A DNA stretch of 48,382 bases from a virus. The stretch spans positions 1 to 48,382 of the IMG/VR virus record IMGVR_UViG_3300030117_003124; one strand, given 5' to 3'. A program made the position numbers and the translations under genes. The first letter of the stretch is position 1, and each line of letters begins with the position of its first letter. Below are positions 10,663-21,100 of the stretch, one piece after another. The notes beneath the pieces were generated by a model. That model was given only the letters and a program-made list of their open reading frames with translations. It was not told the DNA's origin and ran no database searches.

Positions 10663-12910
10663 ATTAGTATTTAACTATGAAACTGGTGATATCGACGAAA
10701 GAACTATTCACCCTGAAGTACAAGAAACCAGAGAACTCTGGACACAGTACAATTCATCAAGAGAACCATGGGCACAAAAATTTCAAGAATCTATTGAATT
10801 TAGAGCAGGTGCTCAGTGGACTAAAGAACAGCAAGAAGCGTTAGAGCAACGTGGACAAGCTGCTATTGTTGTAAATCGTATTCATCCTATAGTTGAAACA
10901 GCAAAAGCTTTATTGACATACAACTCTCCACAATTTAGAGCAACGGGTAGAGAAGACAGTGATAGAGATACTGCAAAGGTATTTTCTGATTTATTTCAAT
11001 ATATTTGGCAAATTAGTCAAGGAGACTTAGAATTAAAACAAGCTATTGACGATTATTACGTTGGTGGTATGGGTGCCTTAATGGTATATCAAGACCCAGA
11101 TGCTGACATGGGTAAAGGAGAAGTAAAGTTAAAAGCAGTAAATCCTTTAGACTTATATATAGACCCTAACTCTAAAGATAAATTTTGTAGAGATGCAGCA
11201 CATATAATTTATGCAAGCTATATGACTGATGAAGCTGCAACACAAATGTATCCAGAATTTGAAGATATAATTAAAGATTCAGCAGAAGAACCAGAAGCTT
11301 CAGATGATTATCCTATTACAAATTTAGCTAAAACAGTAGACCAAGTATTTCCTGGAGACGTAGAGGATAGAGCACATACTGTTAGAAGATATTTAGAGAG
11401 ATACACAAGAGAAGTTCATCCATACTATAACGTATATGAGCCATTTAGTGAAAGAGAATTTTTATATGACTATGATGAATTTGAAGTCTATAATTCTAGA
11501 CTTTATGTAAGAGTTAGAAAAGTAACAGGTGAAGAAACGATTGTATGGCAAGATGAAGCTGTAGAAGAATTATTACAAGTAATAGAACAAGAAGGTGCGT
11601 TGTTTCATTTTGCTTTACCACCAATGCAGCTTGACCCAAATACTGGGCAACCAATACCTCAAAATCCTATACGTGTACCTGGCGAAGAAGGACCTAATGC
11701 AATTCCTGGTAGTACGACTGCATTAATACCTATTACTCCAGAAGAATTAAAAGGATTAAATAAATTAACTTGCAATGAAGTAGAAGTTCCTAGAATTAAA
11801 ATGGTTGTTAGCGTAGGAGATTCTTTATTATATGAAAGAGTTTTACCTGTGGAAGATTATCCTATAGTACCTATTATGAATGTACATTTACGTACACCAT
11901 TTCCTGAATCAGATGTAAGAATTTATAGACCATTACAAGAATATATTAACAAAATTCGTTCTTTAATTATTGCACACGCTAGCACAAGTACCAATGTTAA
12001 GCTATTGATACCAAGAGGTAGTGTAGATAAAAGACAAGTTGAAGAAGAGTGGGGAAGAGCAGGAACAAGTGTCATTGAATTTGACGCAGAGCTAGGTGCA
12101 CCAATAGTAGCTGGTCCAGTGCCTCTTCCCAATGAATTGTACAAAAATGAAGCAGATGCAAAATCTGATTTGGAATATGGATTTGGAATTTATGAGTTGA
12201 TGCAAGGTGGGGGTAAAGGTGCACCATCTACTTACAGGGGAACTATTGTGGTAGATGAATTTGGACAAAGAAGAATTAAGTCTCGTAGAGATGATATAGA
12301 AGATATGTTGAATCAAGTAGGTTCTATTGCTGTTCCTTTAATGCAGCAACTTTATACAGAAGATAAAGTTATTAGACTAGTACAACCAAATGGCGAAGAA
12401 ACTACACAAAGATTTAACTTTTTTAAAGAAATGGAAAACGGAGACGTTGTTAAATATCATGATATTGGTGTTGGAAGATATGATATACAAGTAGTATCTG
12501 GTTCTACTTTACCTACAAACAGAATGGCATTACTAAATACATATATGCAAATGTATCAAATGGGATTAATCGACCAAACAGAAGTGTTAAAGAAATCAGA
12601 GTTAGTTGATATAGATGGAGTTATGGGTAGAGCAGGACAAATGCAACAAATGATGCAACAAATGCAAGCAATGCAAGAAGAATTGAAAAAAGTCAAAGGT
12701 GACTTACAAACAGCACAGCGTGAAGAAGTTCATGCTAAGAAGCGATTAGAAGTAGAAAAATTTAGTTCTAAATTAGATAAGGTGTCTAATAGAGCTGATA
12801 TGGCGTCTAGTTTATTTCAAGCTAGACTCGGAGACCAACAAAAACAGTTGATGAACTCTGAAAACTCAATAGAACAACCAGAAAATTTATTTGAGGAAGA
12901 AGAGAGTTAA
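10610..12910 (+). CDS. Portal protein (P22-like)
   Basis: About 766 residues. INRIHPIVETAKALL followed by a long helical stem, a KAVNPLDLYIDPNS segment and a VPIMNVHLRTPFPESDVRIYRPLQEYINKI region are typical of the large P22-type portal family (700+ residues), which forms the dodecameric DNA channel and the docking site for terminase and neck proteins. The C-terminal 100 residues are Met/Gln-rich and coiled-coil (MQQMMQQMQAMQEELKKVK). A TTG at 10604 is an alternative start; neither has a good ribosome site, so translation is probably coupled to the 10501 gene. Neighbours fit: terminase before, scaffold and capsid after. Confidence 0.88.
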   Translation: MDLQNRKAKSRKPKSQDKLVFNYETGDIDERTIHPEVQETRELWTQYNSSREPWAQKFQESIEFRAGAQWTKEQQEALEQRGQAAIVVNRIHPIVETAKALLTYNSPQFRATGREDSDRDTAKVFSDLFQYIWQISQGDLELKQAIDDYYVGGMGALMVYQDPDADMGKGEVKLKAVNPLDLYIDPNSKDKFCRDAAHIIYASYMTDEAATQMYPEFEDIIKDSAEEPEASDDYPITNLAKTVDQVFPGDVEDRAHTVRRYLERYTREVHPYYNVYEPFSEREFLYDYDEFEVYNSRLYVRVRKVTGEETIVWQDEAVEELLQVIEQEGALFHFALPPMQLDPNTGQPIPQNPIRVPGEEGPNAIPGSTTALIPITPEELKGLNKLTCNEVEVPRIKMVVSVGDSLLYERVLPVEDYPIVPIMNVHLRTPFPESDVRIYRPLQEYINKIRSLIIAHASTSTNVKLLIPRGSVDKRQVEEEWGRAGTSVIEFDAELGAPIVAGPVPLPNELYKNEADAKSDLEYGFGIYELMQGGGKGAPSTYRGTIVVDEFGQRRIKSRRDDIEDMLNQVGSIAVPLMQQLYTEDKVIRLVQPNGEETTQRFNFFKEMENGDVVKYHDIGVGRYDIQVVSGSTLPTNRMALLNTYMQMYQMGLIDQTEVLKKSELVDIDGVMGRAGQMQQMMQQMQAMQEELKKVKGDLQTAQREEVHAKKRLEVEKFSSKLDKVSNRADMASSLFQARLGDQQKQLMNSENSIEQPENLFEEEES

Positions 12911-12925
12911 CGTTAGGACAAGGTA

Positions 12926-13813
12926 ATGGAACAAGTAGAAAGCAATATAGTACAAGAGAATGCACAAGACCAGACTGTAGAGTCAAGTGATATTCAAGCA
13001 GACATTTTTGAACAGGTATTTAATCCATCTGGACAAGACCCTTTTGCAGTGGAAGCTAGCTCAGAAGAGGTAATTCAGCAGGAAGTAGAACCTGTTACAG
13101 AAAGTGAACCTGTAAGTACTCCTGATACTATTAAAGCAAAAGAAGATGATAGTCAATTTAATTACTGGCAATCACAAGCAGATAAGACTAAAACAGAAAT
13201 GGAAGCTATGAGAGCTGAATTGGATGCATTGAAATCTAAATCTGTGGTTAAGGAGGAAACTAATGAACCTAAGTTAGTTAAACCAACTAAACCAGTGAAG
13301 CCGTCAGACTATGATTATTCTGAGGCCTTAGCTGACCCAGATAGTTCAAGTGCTAAGTATTTAGCATCTAAAGAAGACTATTTGGAGCAGATGAGTGATT
13401 ATGTATTGAAGAAAGATGAACTTAGAGAAGAACAAATGAATGCACAACAAAAGGAGCAACAAGCTAGACAACAGCATCAAGAAACTTTGACGCAGTTGCA
13501 AACTCAGTATGGTTATACTCCTGAGTTAGCACAGGATTTTGTAAAACAAATGAGTTCACCTGAATCATTGTCTTTAGATAATTTAGTTAAGCTACACCAG
13601 TTGAACCAGGGCAATGGCCCACAAATAACTGAACAAGTCAGTCAACAAGCTCAACAGAAACAACAACAAATGAATCAAAGACAAGAAAAACTCTCCATCC
13701 CAAAACCGATAGGGGTGCAGCAAGGGCAGAGTGTACAGTCGCCAAGTAAAAATGTAGAGGATAAAATGATGGATGCTATGCTTTCAGATTTTAATAAGCG
13801 TAACATCTTTTAA
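12926..13813 (+). CDS. Capsid scaffolding protein
   Basis: 295 residues between portal and major capsid genes. Acidic, Glu/Gln-rich N-terminus, a central coiled coil (QSQADKTKTEMEAMRAELDALKSK), a Gln-rich helical zone and a short basic C-terminus ending FNKRNIF. Low complexity, helical content and a C-terminal basic helix match scaffolding proteins that bind coat subunits and leave or are degraded before DNA filling. Assignment rests on position and composition rather than on a specific motif. Confidence 0.75.
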   Translation: MEQVESNIVQENAQDQTVESSDIQADIFEQVFNPSGQDPFAVEASSEEVIQQEVEPVTESEPVSTPDTIKAKEDDSQFNYWQSQADKTKTEMEAMRAELDALKSKSVVKEETNEPKLVKPTKPVKPSDYDYSEALADPDSSSAKYLASKEDYLEQMSDYVLKKDELREEQMNAQQKEQQARQQHQETLTQLQTQYGYTPELAQDFVKQMSSPESLSLDNLVKLHQLNQGNGPQITEQVSQQAQQKQQQMNQRQEKLSIPKPIGVQQGQSVQSPSKNVEDKMMDAMLSDFNKRNIF

Positions 13814-13826
13814 TTAGGAGATTATT

Positions 13827-15263
13827 ATGGCGAACATATATTCACAAAACATTAGTTCAGCTCCACAGGGGTTAGGAATTAATGATATTAGAAGAGTGTT
13901 TAATTTTGGTGAAAGAGTATCAGAATTAAACCCAGCTGCTTCACCATTTTTCGCATATCTTTCTAAAGTTAGCAAAAAGCCAACAGATGACCCTGTTTTC
14001 AAATTTTTAGAAAAAAGACATCAATGGCAAAGACGTAACTTTAAAAAGAAAGGTGCTCTAACAGTATTAAACGGTTCAACAGCAGGTTCAGTAGGTGCTA
14101 TGGAAATTAGTGATAAGAACTTTGATGTTGATTATGACGTTACTGGTAGAAAAGATGGCGTAGGAGCTAAAATGGAATTTGCAACTGTTGGACAAACATT
14201 TGCAGTTCAAGGTACATTAACACCAAGTGGCGGTAGTGCTAAAGATATTATTCTTTATTATCGTATAGATGCTGTTGCACACAACAGTGTTGACACTGGA
14301 TTAAGTGCTGACTTTTTAGGAGCAACTTATGTTCCTAAAGCAACACAAGGTAGTTTAGACGCAGCATTGAGTGAAACTCAAGCAGCAGGTGCTATTACTA
14401 TTACTGATGTTGCTTCAGCTGACGTTATTGCAATTCCAGATAACGCAGAAGCACAAATTATCGGTTCATCTCACGCTGAAGGTGGTACCGCACCAGACGG
14501 ATGGAGAGACGAGTTTTATTCAAGAGAAGGCTATTGCCAAATCTTTAAAACTGGTGTACCTCTATTTTCTGGTACTTCTTTAGCTACACGCTACAGAGGT
14601 GACGCTAATGAGTACATGAGAGTGTATCAAGAGAAACTAATGGAACACAAAATGGATATCGAAAATGCTTTACTTTTTGGATATGGTGCTGCTGATGAAT
14701 CAGCTGCTGCTGGACCAACACGTAAAACATGGGGTATCTTACCTTACACTGAAATCTATGGAAACACTAAACAGTTTACCTATGACAATTCAGGGTATGA
14801 TACTTTTGTAGATGCTATGTCAGACATTTTTGACCCAGAATCAGCAGCAGGTGGTAATAAACTTGTTCTTGCTTCTAGAAACATTATGAACTGGCTAAAC
14901 AAATTAGGTGGACAATCTTTCTTAGGAAATGCTATGTCATCTAATAGTGGATACAGAGTAGGTTTAGAGAAGAATGCAGGAACCTTTGATGGTGTGCCTG
15001 TTACTTCTATTGACACATTGTATGGTAAATTAAACTTCGTTATGGAACCTTTATTAAGAGGACCATGGGCTAACCATGCTGTAGCGATTGATTTAGACAA
15101 TGTTGCATATAGACCATTAGTTGGAAATGGCGAGTCAAGAGACACGCAAATTATGACTAACGTACAAGCTAATGACGTTGACGGAAGAAAAGACATGATT
15201 CTTACAGAAGCAGGTCTTGAGATTTCACTTCCAGAAACTCATGCTGTACTTAAATTTAACTAA
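13827..15263 (+). CDS. Major capsid protein
   Basis: 478 residues with AGGAG ribosome site upstream, directly after the scaffold gene. Opens with GERVSELNPAASPFFAYLSKVSKKPTDDPVFKFLEKRHQW, a pattern I associate with HK97-fold coats of podovirus-type phages, and contains an inserted Gly/Ala/Thr-rich domain (about residues 85-215). The C-terminal part (MKLVLASRNIMNW-like, then GTFDGVPVTSIDTLYGKLNFVMEPLLRG) is the usual A-domain segment. No protease gene is seen, consistent with a P22-like scaffold mechanism. Confidence 0.88.
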   Translation: MANIYSQNISSAPQGLGINDIRRVFNFGERVSELNPAASPFFAYLSKVSKKPTDDPVFKFLEKRHQWQRRNFKKKGALTVLNGSTAGSVGAMEISDKNFDVDYDVTGRKDGVGAKMEFATVGQTFAVQGTLTPSGGSAKDIILYYRIDAVAHNSVDTGLSADFLGATYVPKATQGSLDAALSETQAAGAITITDVASADVIAIPDNAEAQIIGSSHAEGGTAPDGWRDEFYSREGYCQIFKTGVPLFSGTSLATRYRGDANEYMRVYQEKLMEHKMDIENALLFGYGAADESAAAGPTRKTWGILPYTEIYGNTKQFTYDNSGYDTFVDAMSDIFDPESAAGGNKLVLASRNIMNWLNKLGGQSFLGNAMSSNSGYRVGLEKNAGTFDGVPVTSIDTLYGKLNFVMEPLLRGPWANHAVAIDLDNVAYRPLVGNGESRDTQIMTNVQANDVDGRKDMILTEAGLEISLPETHAVLKFN

Positions 15264-15278
15264 TAGTTAAATAAACAA

Positions 15279-15300
15279 GGGGGTGGCGTGGTTCACCCCC
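15279..15300 (+). terminator. GC-rich hairpin after the capsid gene
   Basis: GGGGGTG (15279-15285) and CACCCCC (15294-15300), 7 bp, 8-nt loop. No T-run follows, so rather an attenuator or 3' mRNA-stabilising hairpin that would raise capsid mRNA above the downstream connector genes. Confidence 0.6.
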
Positions 15301-15319
15301 GAAGAATTAAAGGAAAATT

Positions 15320-15946
15320 ATGGGAGCAACAAGCGTAAAAAGTAGAATATTAGACTTACTGTCAGATATCGTAATAGATAATATTGCAGTTGGACAGTTT
15401 GCAACTGATGCTGCAAAAGAAATTATTAATATACTTCCATCAGAAATGTTATGGAGTATGAGCACTACTACCGACGTTACTGGTAGTGGAGCTGCAATTA
15501 CATCTGCAAGAATATTAAGTGTATCTAGAAATGGTTATATGTCTAGAGAAATACCATTTTCTGATATAGCAAGATATGAAACTAATAGTGGTTCTATTTA
15601 TGAAGCTACAGCAAAAAGTCCAGTATATTATAAAAAAGCTGGAAAAGTTTTTGTTTTACCTACTGCAAGTTCTGGAGCTACAGTAGAACACGTTAATTAC
15701 CCTACAATTACATTTGCTAATGATTTATCAGATTTTGTAGGTGCTCCTGATGAAATAGAGCATTTAATTATTATGAAGACAGCTATTAAAGCTAGATTGT
15801 CAGAATTAAATGATTTTCAAGATGATACAGAAGAACATAATTTAAAAATGGCAGATTTACAATTATTGCAAAGAGAGTATGAAGGAGCTTTAGCTACATT
15901 TATAGCGTCATATAGCAGACCTTCACAACAAAGGGAAGAACAATGA
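15320..15946 (+). CDS. Head-tail connector / neck protein
   Basis: 208 residues, first gene after the capsid. Helical N-terminus (VKSRILDLLSDIVIDNIAVGQFATDAAKEIINILP), a beta middle with SREIPFSDIARYETNSGSIYEATAKSPVYYKKAGKVFVLP, and a helical C-terminus (EHLIIMKTAIKARLSELNDFQDDTEEHNLKMADLQLLQREYEGAL). The P(V/I)YY-x-KAGKVFVLP element followed by a helical pair resembles neck proteins of marine podo- and myoviruses. Role in closing the portal is inferred from position. Confidence 0.6.
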   Translation: MGATSVKSRILDLLSDIVIDNIAVGQFATDAAKEIINILPSEMLWSMSTTTDVTGSGAAITSARILSVSRNGYMSREIPFSDIARYETNSGSIYEATAKSPVYYKKAGKVFVLPTASSGATVEHVNYPTITFANDLSDFVGAPDEIEHLIIMKTAIKARLSELNDFQDDTEEHNLKMADLQLLQREYEGALATFIASYSRPSQQREEQ

Positions 15947-16233
15947 AACAACAAGAAATGATTGAAACTATACAACAAGACTTCCCAGATATAGGGGAAA
16001 CACAAATACGTTTAATGTTGAATAGAGCACTTGATAAATTTGATAGTGAAGTAGAATTAGAAAGAGGCACTGCTACTGTATCAGTTACGGTTGATGATAA
16101 AAGAAGATATGCATTTACTGACTTTACTGGTATAACTAGCAATGACGATGTTTTAAGTGTAGATAGAGTAGACTATAACAATAAACAAATTAAAAGATTT
16201 ACAGGTATCATAGAGGAGAGCGATATATCATGA
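15943..16233 (+). CDS. Neck protein, N-terminal-like small subunit
   Basis: 96 residues overlapping both neighbours by 4 bases (ATGA type). Begins with a helical segment (MIETIQQDFPDIGETQIRLMLNRALDKF) followed by beta strands. Together with the next frame it looks like two halves of one connector protein; each has its own start. No precise family recognised. Confidence 0.55.
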   Translation: MKQQEMIETIQQDFPDIGETQIRLMLNRALDKFDSEVELERGTATVSVTVDDKRRYAFTDFTGITSNDDVLSVDRVDYNNKQIKRFTGIIEESDIS

Positions 16234-16625
16234 CACAGGTAGCAAAAGATTTTGACTGGCCAACAAATGATTTAGTATACACCTTAAGAGATTATACGTT
16301 AATTATTGCTAAGTGGGATTATGTAAAAGATAAACTTACTTCTTTAGATAGCACTGAGCTTACAGTAGGAGATACTATAAGAATACATTATGCTAAAAAA
16401 AGTACAAGGTTTACAGCAGATTTGACTGCTAGTCCTAGTTTTCCATCAGAGTTTCATGAAGCTCCAATGTATAGAGTATTACAACAATTACACGCATCGA
16501 AAGGAAATGTACAACAAGCATTGTATTATAAAGCAGAATATAAAGAGTGTGTAATGATGGCTAAAAAATATAAGAATCGTGGTAAAGATGATTCGAATTA
16601 TTCAATTAATCAACATAGTTATTAG
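16230..16625 (+). CDS. Neck / head completion protein
   Basis: 131 residues. Beta-rich first half (YTLRDYTLIIAKWDY, TVGDTIRIHYAKKSTRF), then a helical C-terminal half with FPSEFHEAPMYRVLQQLHASKGNVQQALYYKAEYKECVMMAKKY. The FPSEFHEAP(M/I)YR-x-L helix pair is frequent in head-tail adaptor proteins. Starts in the stop codon of the preceding gene. Confidence 0.55.
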   Translation: MTQVAKDFDWPTNDLVYTLRDYTLIIAKWDYVKDKLTSLDSTELTVGDTIRIHYAKKSTRFTADLTASPSFPSEFHEAPMYRVLQQLHASKGNVQQALYYKAEYKECVMMAKKYKNRGKDDSNYSINQHSY

Positions 16626-16633
16626 AGGTAGAT

Positions 16634-17032
16634 ATGGCAGCAGCAAAACATAATATAGTTATAGAGCAGGGAGTTGATTTTGATTTAGAAATACAATTAA
16701 AAAATGCTGATGGAACTGTTATAGATTTATCTGGTTATAATGCAGGTATCAGTGATTCACAACCTCACTTTTTAGCAAAAATTAAAAGAACTCCTGAAAC
16801 AGACGAAGTAGTAAGATTTACTACAACTAAAATGGATGTTGAATCAGGAGATACACCTAGTAGTGGTAGTGCTGGCAGAACAGGAAGAGTTAGATTATCT
16901 TTAACTGATACACAAACTTTAACATTAACAAATACTTCTTATGTATATGATTTGTACAGAAGAGATTCAGCTGGTAATTGGTTTAGAGATTTAGAAGGTG
17001 AAATAGAAGTAATTGAAGGAGTATCTAGATGA
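16634..17032 (+). CDS. Tail fibre / baseplate Ig-like protein
   Basis: 132 residues, beta-rich. The pattern IEQGVDFDLEIQLKNADGTVIDLSGY ... FLAKIKR ... GRVRLSLTDTQTLTL ... YVYDLYRRDSAGNWFRDLEGEIEVIEGVSR occurs in small structural proteins of cyanophages and other marine phages, where a QG-x-D-F start and a YDL-x-x-(G)...G...V end delimit an Ig-like or BppU-like N-terminal adaptor domain. Probably joins fibres to the tail. Confidence 0.65.
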   Translation: MAAAKHNIVIEQGVDFDLEIQLKNADGTVIDLSGYNAGISDSQPHFLAKIKRTPETDEVVRFTTTKMDVESGDTPSSGSAGRTGRVRLSLTDTQTLTLTNTSYVYDLYRRDSAGNWFRDLEGEIEVIEGVSR

Positions 17033-17298
17033 GTGTAGTAGTAAAAAGAAATGATAGTAAAGTTGTAGTAAATAAAAAAGAGTCTAATGTAACTGTAAAT
17101 AAAAATACTTTAGCTTCATCTTTTAGTTCTTTTTCTGCAGCTGGAGATAGTGGTACTTCTGCAATTACAAATAACGAAACTTTAACATTTACGGGAGGAA
17201 CAGGTATTACGTCTGCTGTTTCTAACGATGAAGTAACATTAAACATAGATGGAACAGTGTTACAAAATGATGATATAATAGACGGGGGAACATTTTAA
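17029..17298 (+). CDS. Small fibre-type protein
   Basis: 89 residues: two alternating Val/Lys/Asn strands (SVVVKRNDSKVVVNKKESNVTVNK), a Ser/Ala linker, then a segment typical of trimeric fibres (ETLTFTGGTGITSAVSNDEVTLNID). Probably a tail-fibre adaptor or short fibre. Overlaps the previous stop by ATGA. Confidence 0.55.
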   Translation: MSVVVKRNDSKVVVNKKESNVTVNKNTLASSFSSFSAAGDSGTSAITNNETLTFTGGTGITSAVSNDEVTLNIDGTVLQNDDIIDGGTF

Positions 17299-17309
17299 CG
17301 GGAGGAAAA

Positions 17310-18137
17310 ATGGCAAATCAAATTCAAATAAAACATTCGAATACTGGCGGTAATGCTCCATCTAGTTTAGCTTTTGGTGAATTAGCATGGAATCAAGCAG
17401 ACCATAAGTTATTCGTAGGTGATGTATCAAACGCATCGAGTCCTAATACATTGGTAGAAAAAATTAATGCTACTGGTGAAATAGGTTTAGCTAGTTTTAA
17501 TGCTGCGGATTTTGCAGTTAGTGGAGCAGGAGATGTAACTGTAAAAGCTTTAGGTATTACTAATGCACAATTAGCAGGTAGTATTGCAAATTCTAAATTA
17601 GCAAATAGTAGTGTTACAGTTAGCGATGGCAGTAATACAAGTCCAGTATCTTTAGGTGGAACATTAACTATACAAGGTACTTCAAATGAGGTAGAAGTTG
17701 GAGAAAGTAATGGAACATTTACTTTAGGGATACCTACAAATCCAACATTAACTGGTAATACTATTATTACTGGTAATTTGACAGTTCAAGGTACTACAAC
17801 AACTGTTGACTCGCAAACATTGGTTGTAGAAGATGGTATGATGAAATTAGCAAAAGACAATACAACAAACGCACTAAGTTATGATGTAGGTCTTTATGCA
17901 CCATACAATGTAACTAGTACAGATGCTGAGGATAGTAAATACACAGCTATTTATAGAGATGCAAGTGACAACAAATGGTATATTGTAAATAATTTATCGA
18001 CTGAACCAGGACAATACACACAAAGTGAAACTCTTGTATCTAATGATATAGCGACTTTAAAAGCAAATTTAGAAGGTTTTAGTTCAAGTTCTTTTGGAAC
18101 TATTTCGAATTACACTATAGACTGCGGTTCTTTTTAA
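17310..18137 (+). CDS. Tail fibre protein
   Basis: 275 residues. N-terminus MANQIQIKHSNTGGNAPSSLAFGELAWNQADHKLFVGD is the GELA-N-x-A-D-x-x-LFVGD domain common at the N-terminus of marine phage fibres. The middle is Ala/Asn/Ser repeats as in trimeric shafts, followed by a TLTGNTIITGNLTVQGTTTTVDSQTLVVEDGMMKLAK stretch. GGAGG ribosome site upstream. Likely a fibre section linking the 16634 adaptor with the large fibre. Confidence 0.7.
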   Translation: MANQIQIKHSNTGGNAPSSLAFGELAWNQADHKLFVGDVSNASSPNTLVEKINATGEIGLASFNAADFAVSGAGDVTVKALGITNAQLAGSIANSKLANSSVTVSDGSNTSPVSLGGTLTIQGTSNEVEVGESNGTFTLGIPTNPTLTGNTIITGNLTVQGTTTTVDSQTLVVEDGMMKLAKDNTTNALSYDVGLYAPYNVTSTDAEDSKYTAIYRDASDNKWYIVNNLSTEPGQYTQSETLVSNDIATLKANLEGFSSSSFGTISNYTIDCGSF

Positions 18138-18143
18138 TAATTA

Positions 18144-21100
18144 ATGGCTAACGTATTAAAAATTAAACGAGGTTCTAGTCAACCTTCGAGCTCTAATGAT
18201 GTATTAGAACATTATGAGTTAGGATATAGAACAGGTACAACTGAGCTATATATTAACGATGGTGGTACATATCGTCAAGTTGGCGGTGGTGCAACTACAT
18301 CTGGTTCTAATAATCAAATACTTACTGATGATGGTTCTGGTGGTATAACTTCTGAAAGTAGTTTAGAGTTTGCTGGTCAATTTCTTACAATTAAAGGTAA
18401 TGACCCTAGCAATACTTATGGCGTAAAAGAAAAGTTAAGAATACATAGAAGTGGTGCTAACACTGATAGACAATTGCAAATCTATGAAATGCGTCATGGT
18501 GGTGGTAGAGAGTTTTTACAAGCATTTAATCTTGATATAACTACTGACAATTCTTCAGCATATACTTATACACAAGGAAATTATGGCGGTTCTTCATATA
18601 TAGAATTTGACAATCAAGGTGCATTAAAATTTTACAATGATAGTGGTGTAGCTAATGGAAGTAGAAATGCTATAACTCCATCTTTATCAATGTGGATTAG
18701 TCATGATAACAATATTTTAATGTCAGGAAAGTTAGGAATTGGTTGGACTTCTGGAGTACCTGCAAGAGCATTAGATGTTAAGGGTGGTATAGAGTTATCT
18801 GCAAATGATAATACCTTAGATACAAATAACTTTACTTTAAGAAGAGATTCATCAGGTGGTGGTAATATAGATGTACCTGGAGATATGACAATTAATCTTG
18901 ATGCAAACGACAACCAAACAGATGCTGTTTTTGAAATATGTGCTAATGGTAGTGCAACTGGTGTATTTAAAGTAGGAGAAACTGGAACTGTAACTACTGG
19001 TACTTGGCAAGGCTCAGCTGTAGGATTAGCTTACGGTGGTACTGGTGCTACAAGTGCACACAATGCAAGAATTAATTTAGGACTAGGTTCTTTAGCTGAG
19101 TTAAGTCAAGTAGACGCAGCAACAATAGCAGACAATAGTGTAGGTGCAGATGAATTAGATGTATCAGGTAATGGTACTAATGGACAATATTTAGCATCAG
19201 ACGGTTCTGGTGGATTTAACTGGCTTTCATTTGTTAGTAGCAATAATGCTTCAACTTTAGACAATTTAGATTCAACACAATTTTTAAGAAGTGATGTTAA
19301 TGATACTGCAACTGGGCAAATAACTATATCTAATAATGCAGGACTATTTAATCTTGTTGGTACTGACCACGCATATATACAGTATTTTCCTGATGGAACT
19401 GGTGCAGGTAGGAAAGCTTATGTAGGTTTTGGTAGTGCATCTAATGACCAGTTTACAATAGCTAACGAATCATCTGACCAGGATATGAAATTTATAGTCA
19501 ATGATGGTGGCTCTAATAAAACTGGTATATGGATAGATTCAAGTGATAATGCTTCAGTTAAACTTCCTAATGATGGACAATATTTACGAATGGGTGCTAG
19601 TAATGATATTGCTATTGGACACGATGGCACGAACTCTATTTTTTATAACTATACTGGAACTTTACAAATAAGAACTGTTGCAGAAGACCAAGATATGTTT
19701 TTATCTGTTAATGATGGTGGTAGTCATATACACGCATTACAAATAGATGCAAGTGATGGTGGTAGTGCAATTTTTAGTCACGATGTAAAAGTAAATGATA
19801 ATGGTAAACTGAAAGCTGGTAGTGGTAATGACTTTCATTTAATACACGATGGCAGTAATAATTATATAATGTCTAATGGTTCTGACCAAGACATATACAT
19901 TAGGGTTAATGATGGTGGTACTTTTCTTACTGCTATAAGAACTGATACAAGTGATACTGCAGCAGTTAAATTACCTAATGATGGACAAAAATTAACTTTA
20001 GGAGCTTCTGACGATTTAAGACTTCAACACAATGGAAGTCATAGTTTTATACAAGCATACGGAACTGGAGATTTATACATAGATAACACTAACGATGACA
20101 AAAACATTGTATTGAGAACAGACGATGGAAGTGGAGGTGTAACAACTTATTTATCACTTCGTGGTGCAGAAGGACAAATGAGAGCATTTAAACAACTTCG
20201 TATGCAAGATAATGTTATGTTACAAGTTGGTAGTGATGGAGATGGACAATTTTTTCATAATACAGCAGATACTTTTCTTAAAAGCACAACTGGTATGCTT
20301 CAGATTCAAAATTCTGCATCAAATCAAGATATAAGATTTACTGTCAATGATGGTGGTAGCACAACTAATATATTAACTTTAAACTCTGCTTCATCACGAG
20401 TTGGTATAAATACAACAGCACCCGCAGATAGATTTCATATATACGATTCAGGAACTGCTACTCAAAGAATACAAGGTGCTGGAGGAACAGCAAATATAAG
20501 ATTTCAAAATGATGCACAATCTTGGTATGAAGGTATTAATTCTTCTGAACAATTTTATTGGTATGGCTCACAAATAGCTTCTACAGCAGGATTTATTAAT
20601 AGTAATGGTAATTTATATTGGAACTATCATTTTTTAAACAATAACAACAATTATGGGTTAGTTGGTAGAGCTACTGATGGTAATACAAGAAATGTTATTA
20701 AAATTGATACTGGTAATAGCATATTGATTGGAGATGGAAATTTAACTGGTCAAATGCATGCATATCCTGCAACAAGATTTCAAATTAATACAGATAGCGG
20801 TTATTTACAACTAGGACCACAAAATACATCTTGGAATCATATTTATACAGATAGACAAGGACATTTGATTGACAAAAATCCAACATCATTAGATGGTAAA
20901 TTTCAGTCTTATAGTGGTGTTGATTTAAATTTAAGAAGAAGTCAAGGCAATACTGATAGATTGTTAATACAATCAGGTATAGCAACATTTAGTCAATCAT
21001 TACATGTAGAAAAAGGATTATCTGTTGACCCTAAAGTACATAGTTTAAATTCAGATGCTAGGTATCATGTTAATGTATTATCACATAGAGATAACACTAA

